From: Paracidovorax citrulli
GTDB lineage: Bacteria; Pseudomonadota; Gammaproteobacteria; Burkholderiales; Burkholderiaceae_C
Length of the DNA: 64,000 nt
Assembly (NCBI RefSeq): GCF_900100305.1
Contig: NZ_FNEY01000003.1
Span: 124,001 to 188,000 of the forward strand
Reading direction: 5' to 3'
Shown: positions 29,001 to 37,386 of the stretch, piece by piece
Layout of the letters: the number at the start of each line of letters is the position of its first letter
Numbering within the stretch: position 1 is the stretch's first letter
Made by a program: the position numbers and the translations under genes
Notes under the pieces: generated by a model
What the model saw: the letters and a program-made list of their open reading frames with translations, nothing else
Told to the model about the DNA's origin: nothing
Database searches by the model: none

Positions 29001-30013
29001 CCGGACCACTCGACCGAAGCCAGGTGAGCCGACTTGCGCAGCGGCTCCACCGATGCCGCATGGATGTCCAGCGCCTGGAATGCGACGGGCCCCGAGCCCG
29101 GCGGCCCGTCCAGGCGTACGCCGGACAGGCGCGCATGCCCGCCCACCGTCAGGCGCGGCTGCGGCCCCTGGAGGAAACCGATGTCCAGTTCCGCCTCCAG
29201 CGTTCCGGCCTGCGGCCGGAGGGGCGTTCCCGCGGGCCAGTAGGCACGCAGCGGAGACAGATCCAGTCCCCGGATCCGCAGCCGGGCCTGCGTGTTGCGG
29301 TCTTCCGAGAACGGTGTGCTGCGCGCTCCGGTATCGAAGGTGCTGCCGTCCAGGCTGAAAGCGAGCCGTGGCGTCACCGTGACCTGCCGGTCGGCGGGCA
29401 GGTTGCTGAGAAAGGGAATGCCCAGCTCCAGCCCCGTCAGCCGGTGCGTCTGGCCCGTCGTCCGGTCGGCGAACTCGACCGCGCCATCGCGCAGCGCCAG
29501 GTTGTAGAGCGCGAACCGGGCGCCGCCGCCCTCTCCGTTTCCGGGACGGGCAGCGCCACGCTGCAGCAGGTCGTGGATGTCATAGCGGCCGTCCTGTCCG
29601 CGGACCACGCGCAGCCGCGGCGCATCGATTTCCAGCGCGTCGAGCACGGGCGCCCAGCGCACCAGGGACTGCACTTCCATGTCTATATAGAGACGCCGGA
29701 TTTCCGCCTGGGCAGGCGCGCCGGGAGCCGCCGCCGCCAGGGCGATGTCGTGCACGGTGAGTTCCAGCGTCCAGGGGCGGAAATCCACCTTTCCCACCGT
29801 GACGGCGCGCCCCGCGAAACTGCTGCCCCAACGCTCCAGTCCCCAGCGCACCAGGGGTGGTACGGCCAGCCAGGCCAGGCCCCACACCAGCAGCAGCAAG
29901 GCGATGCCGGCGGCCGCCCAGCGCGTGGCGATGACCGCGGCGGCCTGATGTCCATGCCGGCCTCCGACCACGGGATCCTGCGCCCGTTCCCCGCTTGATT
30001 CGATTGCACCCAT
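26096..30013 (-). CDS. Large AsmA-like DUF748 protein, inner-membrane anchored
   Basis: A 1,305-residue protein with one N-terminal membrane anchor (about residues 30-55: ALLLLVWGLAWLAVPPLV) and a very long, beta-rich, Pro/Ala-rich periplasmic part. Repeated strands and phrases such as VRDLELPPLSPYAVKYAGHGIERGK (partly quoted) and LVLHQLTFSDPVEG match the DUF748/AsmA-like fold, related to bridge-like proteins thought to move phospholipids to the outer membrane. Near the C terminus, FAPGSAVLDAAALQGLDKVA followed by LQLTVTGHA resembles an OmpA-like peptidoglycan-binding region. The start ATG at 30013 places the anchor near the N terminus but lacks a clear ribosome site. A role in envelope integrity is a family inference. 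The gene stands alone, 708 bp from its neighbour upstream. Confidence 0.85.
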   Translation of the reverse strand: MGAIESSGERAQDPVVGGRHGHQAAAVIATRWAAAGIALLLLVWGLAWLAVPPLVRWGLERWGSSFAGRAVTVGKVDFRPWTLELTVHDIALAAAAPGAPAQAEIRRLYIDMEVQSLVRWAPVLDALEIDAPRLRVVRGQDGRYDIHDLLQRGAARPGNGEGGGARFALYNLALRDGAVEFADRTTGQTHRLTGLELGIPFLSNLPADRQVTVTPRLAFSLDGSTFDTGARSTPFSEDRNTQARLRIRGLDLSPLRAYWPAGTPLRPQAGTLEAELDIGFLQGPQPRLTVGGHARLSGVRLDGPPGSGPVAFQALDIHAASVEPLRKSAHLASVEWSGPDIAVRRDARGRWDWAAAAGGGGSARGAPAATPPAGGAGPSSGAWQVAIDRFAVREGHVAWHDESAARTVAMAWDGVHAQAQSLSWPWKGGIPFRLQARMRPAADGATDRGPGAAGAAQAPATLRVAGTAWPGRGQVAASLRGLPLSAVEAYAAGAFAPQVGALIEADAGVAWNHANGALVVKVARFAADGVTLACPAGGPCAAPSADAGRSPEGTGTPPGAWGQAERLEIENAWIDVPARTVSVERAVARAPRLRAERDAQGRWMFDAWPRGTAERVPSQEVRAAGGEVPWSVRLAEVSVERGAVALRDAVPSSPVDLRWSAIALQARGLRWPQAAAGPAAPVQLSLSGQWEAGRREPGRLAYEGRLTMAPLAVQGRLQAQRLPLHLLEPYAAPWLNVRIVRVEAGFEGDVDYAATAAGAKATVRGNAALDEVRVRAPAPAPAPETGAGTPSAQPRGEELLRWRNLALQGVQWETAPGAPARLDVRETALRDFFARIVLQKNGRLNLQDLVRSPDASSRREPVPAPAQAAASDAAAVRPAAAPTAAAAHAGPLLRFGPVVLSAGAVRFTDYFIEPNYSADLGDLAGRIGAFSSEPAPGGGEPAMAELELSGKAQGSAPLEISGRINPLAKPLALDIQGRVRDLELPPLSPYAVKYAGHGIERGKLSMDVRYKVQPDGQLTAGNRLVLHQLTFSDPVEGAPASLPVRLAAALLADSNGVIDLDLPISGSLNDPQFSLGPVILRAVGSLVLKAVTSPFSLLAKAFAGGTAEQGAVAFAPGSAVLDAAALQGLDKVAQSLRDRPALQLTVTGHAVAEAEEDGWKRERLRSQVQALQQRRQPAVRADAGMQGVEGMQGTPVAPGASDAARAQAYADALRELYRRADIPKPRNLLGMARDIPVPEMEALLLAQTKVPDGALRELAQARAVAVRDELARRGVPLERLFVAAPRVDARGEGAAPQAQLALSAR

Positions 30014-30060
30014 GGCCGGGATTGCAGCAGATCGGCAGGTCGGCAAACCGTAACAAGGTG

Positions 30061-30104
30061 AAAAACAGAAAGCCCGGCAAGGCCTGCTGGCCACTGCCGG
30101 GCTT
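30061..30104 (-). terminator. Minus-strand terminator-like hairpin
   Basis: AAGCCCGGCA (30070-30079) pairs perfectly with TGCCGGGCTT (30095-30104) across 15 bases that contain a second small stem GGCC/GGCC. Read on the minus strand the stem is followed by TTCTGTTTTTC. There is no gene upstream of it on the minus strand, so it would end an unannotated transcript. Confidence 0.5.
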
Positions 30105-30495
30105 GACGGCTGACACAACGGTCTTTTGCCATCGTTTGCACCATGGAGGGTGAACGTCCATGGGGCAGGAGGCAAGGTATTGCCTCCGAGGGTTTGCCGT
30201 GGAAGATTCCGCCTGCCCAGCCAGGGCACTGCATGCCGCTTGGATGGTGGTTTCCGCTTCGTCGGGCGATGCCTGGTCACTGCCAGACGCCTCCAATTTA
30301 CCCAATCCCCGGGGACCGTCCAACCGATATTTGCAATCGATCATGACATTCCGATTGCTCGAAACTTCGCGCCCTGCGCGGAGTGTCACAACGGTTTCAC
30401 GGTCGAGTGCACGAAAGTACTGCCGGAGATGCGAAAACTGTGTTTGCATCCATGCTTTTTAGAATAAATTGATCTAATAGATAGCAACCTTAGTA

Positions 30496-30525
30496 TTGAC
30501 CCGGCATTTGGACCCCTCCTAGAAT
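30496..30525 (+). promoter_or_regulatory. Sigma-70-type promoter for the transglycosylase gene
   Basis: TTGACC (30496-30501) and TAGAAT (30520-30525) are separated by 18 bp and lie about 200 bp before the start codon at 30722, implying a long leader. Confidence 0.55.
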
Positions 30526-30721
30526 CCGCCAGCTTCGAAAACCGAGGCTGACCACTATCTCCATCGCTGCCGGATCCGGCGAAGTCGTTCCCCCTGCACC
30601 GCTGCGCAGGCTGTTTTCCACGGGAACTGGATGGCGTACCAATCCAGGCGAGATGCCTGGCACGGGAGACCCCCACTACGGGGGTCGCCCGCAACAGGCC
30701 TCGACTCAGAAAGGAAGAGCT

Positions 30722-31609
30722 ATGACAGCGTCAGGACGGGTGATCGGCGGAGTGCAGACCTTCGCATCCGATGTGATCGACGGTTTCCTCGAAATCACCC
30801 ACAGCAGTTTCGCCCTGGTCGGGCTGACGGTCGCGTTCGGCGTGATCACCCTCACCGCCCGCCCGGACCTGCGGCAGGCCGGAGAGGAAAAGCTCATGGG
30901 CTGGCTGCAGGCGCGCCAGGTGGCGATGGTCGGCGTGCCGATGGAGCCCGAGGCCAGCGAGCGCGCCACGGCCACGAACCCGAAAGACCTGCCCAAGGAG
31001 CAGGCCGCCGTCGCGTTCTGGCTCAGCAAGAAGTACCGCGTGGCGCCCGAACCCCTCGCCGCGCTGGTCTCCGAGGCCTACGAAATCGGCGGCCGCACCA
31101 AGCTCGATCCCACGCTCATCCTGGCCATCATGGCCGTCGAATCGAGCTTCAACCCCTTCGCGCAAAGCCCCGTGGGCGCACAGGGCCTGATGCAGGTCAT
31201 GACGCGGGTGCATACCGACAAGTACGAGAACTTCGGCGGCCATTTCGCCGCCTTCGACCCGGTGAGCAACCTGCGCGTCGGCGTCCGTGTGCTGCAGGAA
31301 TGCATCGCCCGCGCAGGCTCCCTCGAAGGCGGGCTGCGCTACTACGTGGGCGCGGCCAACCTGGCCGACGACGGCGGCTACGCGATCAAGGTCATGGCCG
31401 AGCACATGCGCCTGCGCCAGGTGGCCAACGGTCGCAACGTGCCCATCTTCACGCCTCCGGCACCGGCCGCTCCCGCCGCGCCCCCGATGCTGTCCACCCA
31501 GGCCCCGGCGCAGACCACGCTGCCGGCCAAGGGCGCGGGCACCGCCGATGCGTCGCCCGCCACCTCCACGGGCGACGACAAGGTCGCCCTGCTCTCCTCC
31601 GGGCTCTGA
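30722..31609 (+). CDS. Lytic transglycosylase (SLT family)
   Basis: A 295-residue murein-cleaving enzyme. One N-terminal hydrophobic segment (about 28-47, [19 protein letters not shown]) probably anchors it in the inner membrane. The catalytic domain (about 100-235) has Glu140 in [14 protein letters not shown] and the following GAQGLMQVM, the classic ES-GLMQ pair of SLT-type transglycosylases, with YYVGAAN further on. The tail from about 240 is Pro/Ala-rich and low-complexity. ATG 30722 has AGGAAG in front; an upstream in-frame start at 30653 is less likely. It may trim peptidoglycan during envelope growth or for assembly of trans-envelope machines. Confidence 0.9.
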   Translation: MTASGRVIGGVQTFASDVIDGFLEITHSSFALVGLTVAFGVITLTARPDLRQAGEEKLMGWLQARQVAMVGVPMEPEASERATATNPKDLPKEQAAVAFWLSKKYRVAPEPLAALVSEAYEIGGRTKLDPTLILAIMAVESSFNPFAQSPVGAQGLMQVMTRVHTDKYENFGGHFAAFDPVSNLRVGVRVLQECIARAGSLEGGLRYYVGAANLADDGGYAIKVMAEHMRLRQVANGRNVPIFTPPAPAAPAAPPMLSTQAPAQTTLPAKGAGTADASPATSTGDDKVALLSSGL

Positions 31610-31650
31610 CGTTCCTGGCGACGCCATCCCGCCCTGCCGTCCGCTACACT

Positions 31651-31804
31651 CGAGGGGTACGCGACTGGCGATAGGCGCGGTGCATCCGCGAAGGCGGACG
31701 CCGCCGCTGACGTGGAAACCGGCAGGCACTTTCACCTGCGAACCACTGGGAAGCGTGCCGCACGGGCTGCAAGGCCCGTTGTGTTCCGCCGTTCGCCTGG
31801 GCAG
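31651..31804 (+). ncRNA. ZTP (pfl) riboswitch upstream of glyA
   Basis: The leader has the conserved blocks of the ZTP/ZMP riboswitch in order: GCGACTGGCGATAGG, then ACTGGGAAGCGTGCCG, a hairpin ACGGGC/GCCCGT, and CGCCTGGGCA. The P1 helix forms between GGTACGC (31656-31662) and GCGTGCC (31753-31759). A second hairpin at 31805-31822 (CCCTTG/CAAGGG), just before the ribosome site AGGA, could be the expression platform. ZTP riboswitches sense the purine intermediate ZMP/ZTP, which accumulates when 10-formyl-tetrahydrofolate is short, and turn on one-carbon genes such as glyA. TACACT at 31645-31650 is a plausible -10 element at the expected distance. Confidence 0.85.
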
Positions 31805-31847
31805 CCCTTGTTTTTCCAAGGGACACCATTCACAGGACTGCCACGCC

Positions 31848-33092
31848 ATGTACCAACGCAATATTCTTGTCGAACAAGCCGATCCCGAAGTGTGGGCCGC
31901 CATCCAGGCCGAGAACCTGCGCCAGGAGCAGCACATCGAACTGATCGCCAGCGAGAACTACGCCTCGCCCGCCGTCATGGCGGCACAGGGCTCGCAGCTC
32001 ACCAACAAGTACGCCGAAGGCTATCCCGGCAAGCGCTACTACGGCGGCTGCGAGAACGTGGACGTGGTCGAGCAGCTGGCCATCGACCGCGTGAAGAAGC
32101 TCTTCGGCGCCGATGCCGCCAACGTGCAGCCCAATTCCGGCTCGCAGGCCAACCAGGCCGTGCTGCTTGCCTTCCTCAAGCCCGGCGACACCATCCTGGG
32201 CATGAGCCTCGCCGAAGGCGGCCACCTGACCCACGGCATGCCGCTGAACATGAGCGGCAAGTGGTTCAACATCGTGTCGTACGGCCTGAACGAGAAGGAA
32301 GAGATCGACTACGACGCGCTGGAAGCCAAGGCCCGCGAGCACAAGCCCAAGCTGATCATCGCCGGTGCCTCCGCCTACAGCCTGCGCATCGATTTCGAGC
32401 GCTTCGCGAAGATCGCCAAGGAAGTCGGCGCGATCTTCTGGGTGGACATCGCCCACTATGCCGGCCTGGTGGTCGCGGGTGAATATCCCAACCCCGTGCC
32501 CTTCGCCGACGTGGTCACCTCCACGACGCACAAGAGCCTGCGCGGCCCGCGCGGCGGCATCATCCTCATGAAGGCCGAACACGAGAAGGCGATCAACTCC
32601 GCCATCTTCCCGGGCCTGCAGGGCGGCCCGCTGGAGCACGTCATCGCCGCCAAGGCCGTGGCCTTCAAGGAAGCGCTGACGCCGGAATTCAAGGCCTACC
32701 AGCAGCAGGTCGCGAAGAACGCCAAGGTGTTCGCCGAAACGCTGATCGAACGCGGCCTGCGCATCATCAGCGGCCGCACGGAGAGCCACGTCATGCTCGT
32801 GGACCTGCGCGCCAAGGGCATCACCGGCAAGGCGGCCGAAGCGGCCCTGGGCCAGGCCCATATCACCATCAACAAGAACTCCATTCCGAACGATCCGGAA
32901 AAGCCGATGGTGACCAGCGGCATCCGCGTGGGCACGCCCGCGATCACGACGCGGGGCTTCAAGGAAGAAGAGACGCGCATCACCGCGAACCTGCTGGCCG
33001 ACGTGCTGGAGAACCCGAACGACGAAGCCAACCTGGCCGCGGTGCGCGAGAAGGTGCACGCGCTCACGAGCCGCTTCCCGGTCTATCGCTGA
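31848..33092 (+). CDS. glyA: Serine hydroxymethyltransferase
   Basis: A 414-residue PLP enzyme converting serine and tetrahydrofolate to glycine and 5,10-methylene-tetrahydrofolate, the main source of one-carbon units. The PLP-binding lysine is Lys229 in [12 protein letters not shown], at the same number as in E. coli Gly[24 protein letters not shown] and [10 protein letters not shown] are all conserved. Length is normal. The start at 31848 follows AGGA by ten bases and lies just after the ZTP riboswitch, so expression should rise when formyl-folate is short. nrdR follows 33 bp later and may be co-transcribed. Confidence 0.98.
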   Translation: MYQRNILVEQADPEVWAAIQAENLRQEQHIELIASENYASPAVMAAQGSQLTNKYAEGYPGKRYYGGCENVDVVEQLAIDRVKKLFGADAANVQPNSGSQANQAVLLAFLKPGDTILGMSLAEGGHLTHGMPLNMSGKWFNIVSYGLNEKEEIDYDALEAKAREHKPKLIIAGASAYSLRIDFERFAKIAKEVGAIFWVDIAHYAGLVVAGEYPNPVPFADVVTSTTHKSLRGPRGGIILMKAEHEKAINSAIFPGLQGGPLEHVIAAKAVAFKEALTPEFKAYQQQVAKNAKVFAETLIERGLRIISGRTESHVMLVDLRAKGITGKAAEAALGQAHITINKNSIPNDPEKPMVTSGIRVGTPAITTRGFKEEETRITANLLADVLENPNDEANLAAVREKVHALTSRFPVYR

Positions 33093-33125
33093 CCGCGGCG
33101 CAGCCCCGAGCCCGCCGCCCCTGCA

Positions 33126-33575
33126 ATGAAGTGCCCGTTCTGCAGCCACCCCGAGACGCAGGTCGTCGAAACGCGCGTGGCCGAGGACGGAGACTTCGTG
33201 CGGCGGCGCCGGCAGTGCGGGGCCTGCGACAAGCGCTTCACGACCTATGAGCGCCCGGAAGTCAGCTTCCCCAACGTGGTGAAGAAGGACGGCCGGCGCA
33301 TCGAATACGACCGCAGCAAGCTCATCGGCTCGTTCAGCATCGCGCTGCGCAAGCGGCCGGTGAGCACCACGCAGATCGACAGCGCCATCGAGCGCATCGA
33401 GGAAAAGCTGCTCAACCTCGGGCAGCGCGAAGTGCTGTCCAGCCGCATCGGCGAACTGGTGATGCGCGAGCTCAAGAAGCTCGACAAGGTCGCCTACATC
33501 CGATTCGCGAGCGTGTACCGGAGCTTCGAGGACATCGACGAATTCCGGGCGCTCGTGGACGAAGTGCGCAAATAG
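33126..33575 (+). CDS. nrdR: Transcriptional repressor NrdR
   Basis: A 149-residue zinc-ribbon/ATP-cone repressor of ribonucleotide reductase genes. The zinc ligands are Cys3, Cys6, Cys31 and Cys34 (MKCPFC and [10 protein letters not shown]). The ATP-cone follows, starting [16 protein letters not shown], and senses ATP/dATP. Length and sequence are typical. The glyA-nrdR arrangement is common in beta-proteobacteria and links one-carbon supply with dNTP synthesis. Confidence 0.97.
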   Translation: MKCPFCSHPETQVVETRVAEDGDFVRRRRQCGACDKRFTTYERPEVSFPNVVKKDGRRIEYDRSKLIGSFSIALRKRPVSTTQIDSAIERIEEKLLNLGQREVLSSRIGELVMRELKKLDKVAYIRFASVYRSFEDIDEFRALVDEVRK

Positions 33576-33721
33576 GCCGTCTGGCCCGGCGGTGCGGACC
33601 GGCCGGGGCGCGTCGGCCGTGGTCCTACGCGCGGGGCGCCGCATGCCCTGCACAATCGACCGGCCCGGCAGCCCATCCGGCGCCGCCCGGTACCCTCTTC
33701 CCCGATTTCCCGCACCGATCC

Positions 33722-35995
33722 ATGCAGTCCGACGCAACGACCTCCCCGTCTTCCGCACATCCATGGCAGTTCTTCCGCGCCGGCGGCGTGGACCAGGTCA
33801 TCATCCGCACGGGCGCGGACATCGCGCACCTTGCGGAGCTGGACCAGAAACTCTGGGTGGCGCTGGCCTGCCCCACGCGGGGCGTGGAGTTCGATCCGCG
33901 CACGCTCGACCTCATCGATACCGACGGCGACGGGCGCATCCGCCCGCCCGAACTCCTGGCAGCCTGCGCCTGGGCCTGCGAGCGGCTGCGCGATCCGGAT
34001 GAACTGGCCCGGCCGGGTTCCGCGATGGCCCTCTCGGCACTGGACGACTCCACCGAGGACGGGGCGGCCCTCGCCGAGCAGGCCCGGCGCATCCTGGCAC
34101 TGGCGGGGCGCGAGGATGCGCAATCCATCACCCTGGACGAAGTGCTGGCGCGCAGCGAGAAGCTGAACGCCCAGCGCTTCAACGGCGACGGGGTCGTGTC
34201 TCCCGCCACGGCCGAGGACGACGCGGAGGCCCGCGACGCATTGGAGCGCATCATGGCCACCCACGGCAGCGTGCCGGCGGTGGCCGACCAGCCGGCCGGC
34301 GTGGACCGCAAGACGGCCGAGGCGTTCTTCGCCGAAGTGGACGCGCTGCAGCAATGGGCGGACGGGGTGCAGGCGCATCCGGAGGGAATGCCGCTGGGAG
34401 ACCGCACGCTGCAGGCGGCCCAGGCCGTGCAGGCGGTGCGCCACAAGGTGGACGACTTCTTCACGCGGGCACGGCTGGCCGCCTACGATCCGCGCGTGCG
34501 TACGGCGATGCACCCGTCGGACGACGACTATGCCGCGCTGGCGCGGCTGGAGCTCTCGCCCGGCTCCGACGCCGTGGCGGCCCTGCCGCTCGCCCCCTTC
34601 ACACCCGATGGCACCCTGCCCCTGGAGCGCGGCATCAATCCCGCCTGGGCCGGCGCCGTGCAGGCGCTGCGCGACAAGGCCCTGGTGCCGCTGCTGGGCG
34701 AGCCAGCGCGCGGGTCGTTGTCGGAAGCGGACTGGAAGCGCACGCTGGATGCGCTGCAGCCCTGCCTGAAGCAGCTGTCGGCCCGCCCCGCGACCCACCT
34801 GGACGCACTCGATGCGGACACCGTGCGCCAGCTGCACGGCAGCGGCGTGCGCGAACGGGTGATGGCGCTGATCACGCAGGACGAGGCCGAGAAGGCGCAC
34901 AACGGCCACACGCTGGCCCTGGAAAAGCTGCTGCGCTTCAAGCGCGACCTGCTGCGGCTGCTGAACAACTTCGTCTCGTTCTCGGCCTTCTACCAGCGCG
35001 AGGGGGCGATCTTCCAGGCGGGGACCCTCTTCCTGGATGCCCGCAGCTGCGACCTGACCGTACAGGTGGCCGACGCTGGGCGCCACGCCAAGCTGGCGGG
35101 GCTGGCCAAGACCTACCTCGCCTACTGCGACTGCACGCGCAAGGGCCGGAAGATGGGCATCGTCGCGGCCTTCACGGCCGGCGATGTCGATTTCCTGTTC
35201 GTGGGCCGCAATGGCGTGTTCTACGACCGCGACGGCCTCGACTGGGATGCGACCATCACCAAGATCATCGAAAACCCCACGAGCATTGCCCAGGCCTTCT
35301 TCTCGCCGTACAAGAAGTTCCTGCGCATGATCGAGGAGCAGGTGGCCAAGCGGGCGGCCGCGAGCGATTCCCGGGTGGAGAAATCGCTGGGCACCACGGC
35401 CGGCAGCCTGGCCACCGCCCCCGGCAAGACCCTCGCGAGCGCCGCGGCACCGGCAGCGCCTGCGGGCGCACCCGACACGCAGCGCCGAATGGACGTGGGC
35501 ACGGTGGCCGCGCTGGGCGTGGCCCTGGGCAGCCTGAGCGCCGTCGCCGTGGGCATCTTCGCGAAGTTCGTGGACCTGGGCGCCTGGATACCGATCGCGC
35601 TGCTCGGCATCGTGTTGGCCATCTCGGGGCCGAGCATGCTGATCGCCTGGCTCAAGCTGCGCCAGCGCAGCCTGGGCCCGATCCTGGACGCCAGCGGCTG
35701 GGCCATCAACGGCCGGATGCGCATCAACACCCGCCTGGGCGGATCGCTGTCGCAGACGGCCCATGTGCCGCCGGGCGCGCGCCGCATGCTGAACGATCCG
35801 TTCCCCGAGTCGCGCAAGCCGGCGTGGACGGCAGCCTGCGTGGCGGTGGTTCTGGTGGTGGCGGGCGTGATGGCCTGGCGCATGGGCTGGTTCCACCACC
35901 GGCCCGCGGCGCCGGCCGGTGCGGCGGCGACTTCGCAGGCGGTGCCGCCCGCGCCCGCCGCCAGCGGCCCGGCCGCGGCCGCATCGGCGCCCTGA
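33722..35995 (+). CDS. Uncharacterised EF-hand membrane protein
   Basis: A 757-residue protein I cannot assign to a characterised family. Residues 66-77 (DTDGDGRIRPPE) form a canonical 12-residue EF-hand loop, with Asp at 1, 3 and 5 and Glu at 12. A second, degenerate loop (RFNGDGVVSPAT) lies near residue 155. The middle 400 residues are helical and soluble, with conserved-looking stretches such as VSFSAFYQREGAIFQAGTLF and TYLAYCDCTRKGRKMGI. Two or three membrane segments lie near the C terminus (about 590-645 and 695-715), followed by an Ala/Pro-rich tail. Calcium binding at the membrane is a reasonable inference from the first loop. It stands alone, 146 bp after nrdR and convergent with aroC. 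It is complete and shows no sign of decay. Confidence 0.85.
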   Translation: MQSDATTSPSSAHPWQFFRAGGVDQVIIRTGADIAHLAELDQKLWVALACPTRGVEFDPRTLDLIDTDGDGRIRPPELLAACAWACERLRDPDELARPGSAMALSALDDSTEDGAALAEQARRILALAGREDAQSITLDEVLARSEKLNAQRFNGDGVVSPATAEDDAEARDALERIMATHGSVPAVADQPAGVDRKTAEAFFAEVDALQQWADGVQAHPEGMPLGDRTLQAAQAVQAVRHKVDDFFTRARLAAYDPRVRTAMHPSDDDYAALARLELSPGSDAVAALPLAPFTPDGTLPLERGINPAWAGAVQALRDKALVPLLGEPARGSLSEADWKRTLDALQPCLKQLSARPATHLDALDADTVRQLHGSGVRERVMALITQDEAEKAHNGHTLALEKLLRFKRDLLRLLNNFVSFSAFYQREGAIFQAGTLFLDARSCDLTVQVADAGRHAKLAGLAKTYLAYCDCTRKGRKMGIVAAFTAGDVDFLFVGRNGVFYDRDGLDWDATITKIIENPTSIAQAFFSPYKKFLRMIEEQVAKRAAASDSRVEKSLGTTAGSLATAPGKTLASAAAPAAPAGAPDTQRRMDVGTVAALGVALGSLSAVAVGIFAKFVDLGAWIPIALLGIVLAISGPSMLIAWLKLRQRSLGPILDASGWAINGRMRINTRLGGSLSQTAHVPPGARRMLNDPFPESRKPAWTAACVAVVLVVAGVMAWRMGWFHHRPAAPAGAAATSQAVPPAPAASGPAAAASAP

Positions 35996-36028
35996 GTTCC
36001 CCGGCCCGGGACTCGGCCCGCCCGTCGA

Positions 36029-37126
36029 TTACAGGAAGGACGCCTGGATCGGTGCCACCGCCTGCACCACGTCGCCGCACTGGGCACGGTGCCGCAGGGC
36101 ATGGTCCATCAGCACGATGGCCAGCAGGGCCTCGGCGATGGGCGCGGCGCGGATGCCCACGCAGGGGTCGTGGCGGCCCTTGGTGACCACCTCGGTGCTC
36201 TGCCCATGCACGTCGATGGACTCGCGCGGGCTGATGATGGAGCTGGTCGGCTTGATGGCGAGCGACACCTCGATGTCCTGCCCGGTGCTGATGCCGCCCA
36301 GCACACCGCCGGCATTGTTGCTGGCGAAGCCCTTGGGCGTGAGCGAGTCGCCATGGGTGGTGCCGCGCTGCGCCACGCTCGCGAAGCCGGCGCCGATCTC
36401 CACGCCCTTGACGGCGTTGAGGCCCATCATGGCGTGGGCGATGTCGGCGTCGAGCTTGTCGTAGAGCGGCTCGCCCAGGCCCACGGGCACGTTGCGGGCC
36501 TGCACGCGCAGGCGCGCGCCGCAGGAATCACCGGCCTTGCGCAGCGCGTCCATGTACTCTTCGTAGCGGGCGACATCGGCCACGGGCGCGAAGAAGGGGT
36601 TGTGGGGAACGTGGTCCCAGCTCTCGAACGGAATCTCCAGTTCGCCGAGCTGGGTCATGCAGGCGCGCAGCTCGACGCCGTACTTCGCCTGCAGCCACTT
36701 GCGCGCCACCGCCCCCGCCGCCACCGTCGGCGCCGTCAGCCGCGCGGACGAACGCCCGCCACCGCGCGGATCGCGCACGCCGTACTTGTGCCAGTACGTG
36801 TAATCGGCATGGCCCGGCCGGAAGCTCTGGGCGATGTTGCTGTAGTCCTTGCTGCGCTGGTCGGTATTGCGGATCAGCAGCGCGATCGGCGTGCCGGTGG
36901 TGCGGCCCTCGTACACGCCGGACAGGATCTCGACGGCATCGGGCTCGTTGCGCTGCGTGACATGGCGGCTCGTGCCCGGGCGGCGGCGGTCCAGCTCCGC
37001 CTGGATATCGGCCTCCGCCAGTTCCATGCCCGGCGGGCAGCCGTCGATCACGCAACCGATGGCCGGGCCGTGGGATTCACCGAAATTGGTGACTGCGAAG
37101 ATGGTGCCGAGTGTGTTGCCGCTCAT
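36029..37126 (-). CDS. aroC: Chorismate synthase
   Basis: A 365-residue enzyme of the shikimate pathway that converts 5-enolpyruvylshikimate-3-phosphate to chorismate using reduced FMN. Conserved signatures are [18 protein letters not shown] near the N terminus, [29 protein letters not shown] and [10 protein letters not shown]. Length and N terminus ([20 protein letters not shown]) are typical. It is the only shikimate gene in the window and appears to be a single-gene unit. Confidence 0.98.
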   Translation of the reverse strand: MSGNTLGTIFAVTNFGESHGPAIGCVIDGCPPGMELAEADIQAELDRRRPGTSRHVTQRNEPDAVEILSGVYEGRTTGTPIALLIRNTDQRSKDYSNIAQSFRPGHADYTYWHKYGVRDPRGGGRSSARLTAPTVAAGAVARKWLQAKYGVELRACMTQLGELEIPFESWDHVPHNPFFAPVADVARYEEYMDALRKAGDSCGARLRVQARNVPVGLGEPLYDKLDADIAHAMMGLNAVKGVEIGAGFASVAQRGTTHGDSLTPKGFASNNAGGVLGGISTGQDIEVSLAIKPTSSIISPRESIDVHGQSTEVVTKGRHDPCVGIRAAPIAEALLAIVLMDHALRHRAQCGDVVQAVAPIQASFL

Positions 37127-37258
37127 GGCGCGGGATTATCCCAGAGCCACCCGCCGAGCCGGGTCATCGGGCTGCATTCGCAAAGCAGAAAGGGGGGCCG
37201 CAGCCGAGGCAACAGCCATCAGGCGCAGCCCTTGAACAGCCCCGCCCTCACCCGTCAA

Positions 37259-37386
37259 AAGGCCGCGGAGCAGGCCAAGCCAGCAGACGCCGTGGAACCG
37301 GCTTTGCCGGGCCACTGGCGTCGTCCCCCTTCCCGATGCGCGCAGCGCAGCGAGAGAAGGGGGAAGCCGCGCAGCGGCTCAGGGAG
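37259..37386. repeat. Dispersed palindromic intergenic element, copy A
   Basis: It begins AAGGCCGCGGAGCAGGCCA and ends GCTCAGGGAG. It includes a pair CCCCCTTC/GAAGGGGG and a small hairpin GCCGC-GCA-GCGGC, and is nearly the same as copy B at 51940-52040 apart from a variable middle. Its end contains TCA, the complement of the stop codon of the neighbouring minus-strand CBS-domain gene. Hairpin bases differ between the copies, but pairing is kept. Confidence 0.75.

Larger units (their letters stand above)
30014..30721. other. 708-bp region without a recognised gene, AT-richer core
   Basis: This is the longest non-coding stretch in the window. Bases about 30440-30530 are much more AT-rich than the surroundings. 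It contains the plus-strand promoter for the transglycosylase gene and, at 30070-30104, a hairpin with a T-rich tail in the minus direction. Several frames are open here, but none has both a ribosome site and recognisable protein sequence. An untranslated RNA or a regulatory region is possible. Confidence 0.5.

Noticed and set aside
29580-30449. Minus-strand frame beginning MQTQFSHLRQYF as a gene
   Set aside because: It runs through the hairpin at 30070-30104 and into the DUF748 gene out of frame, with no domain and no clear ribosome site. The region may still be transcribed, which is recorded as a finding.
30126-30467. Plus-strand 113-codon frame with a Cys-rich end
   Set aside because: It overlaps other open frames of equal length, has no recognisable motif, and lacks a ribosome site.
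31610-31847. Glycine riboswitch before glyA
   Set aside because: The conserved blocks fit the ZTP class, not the glycine class.
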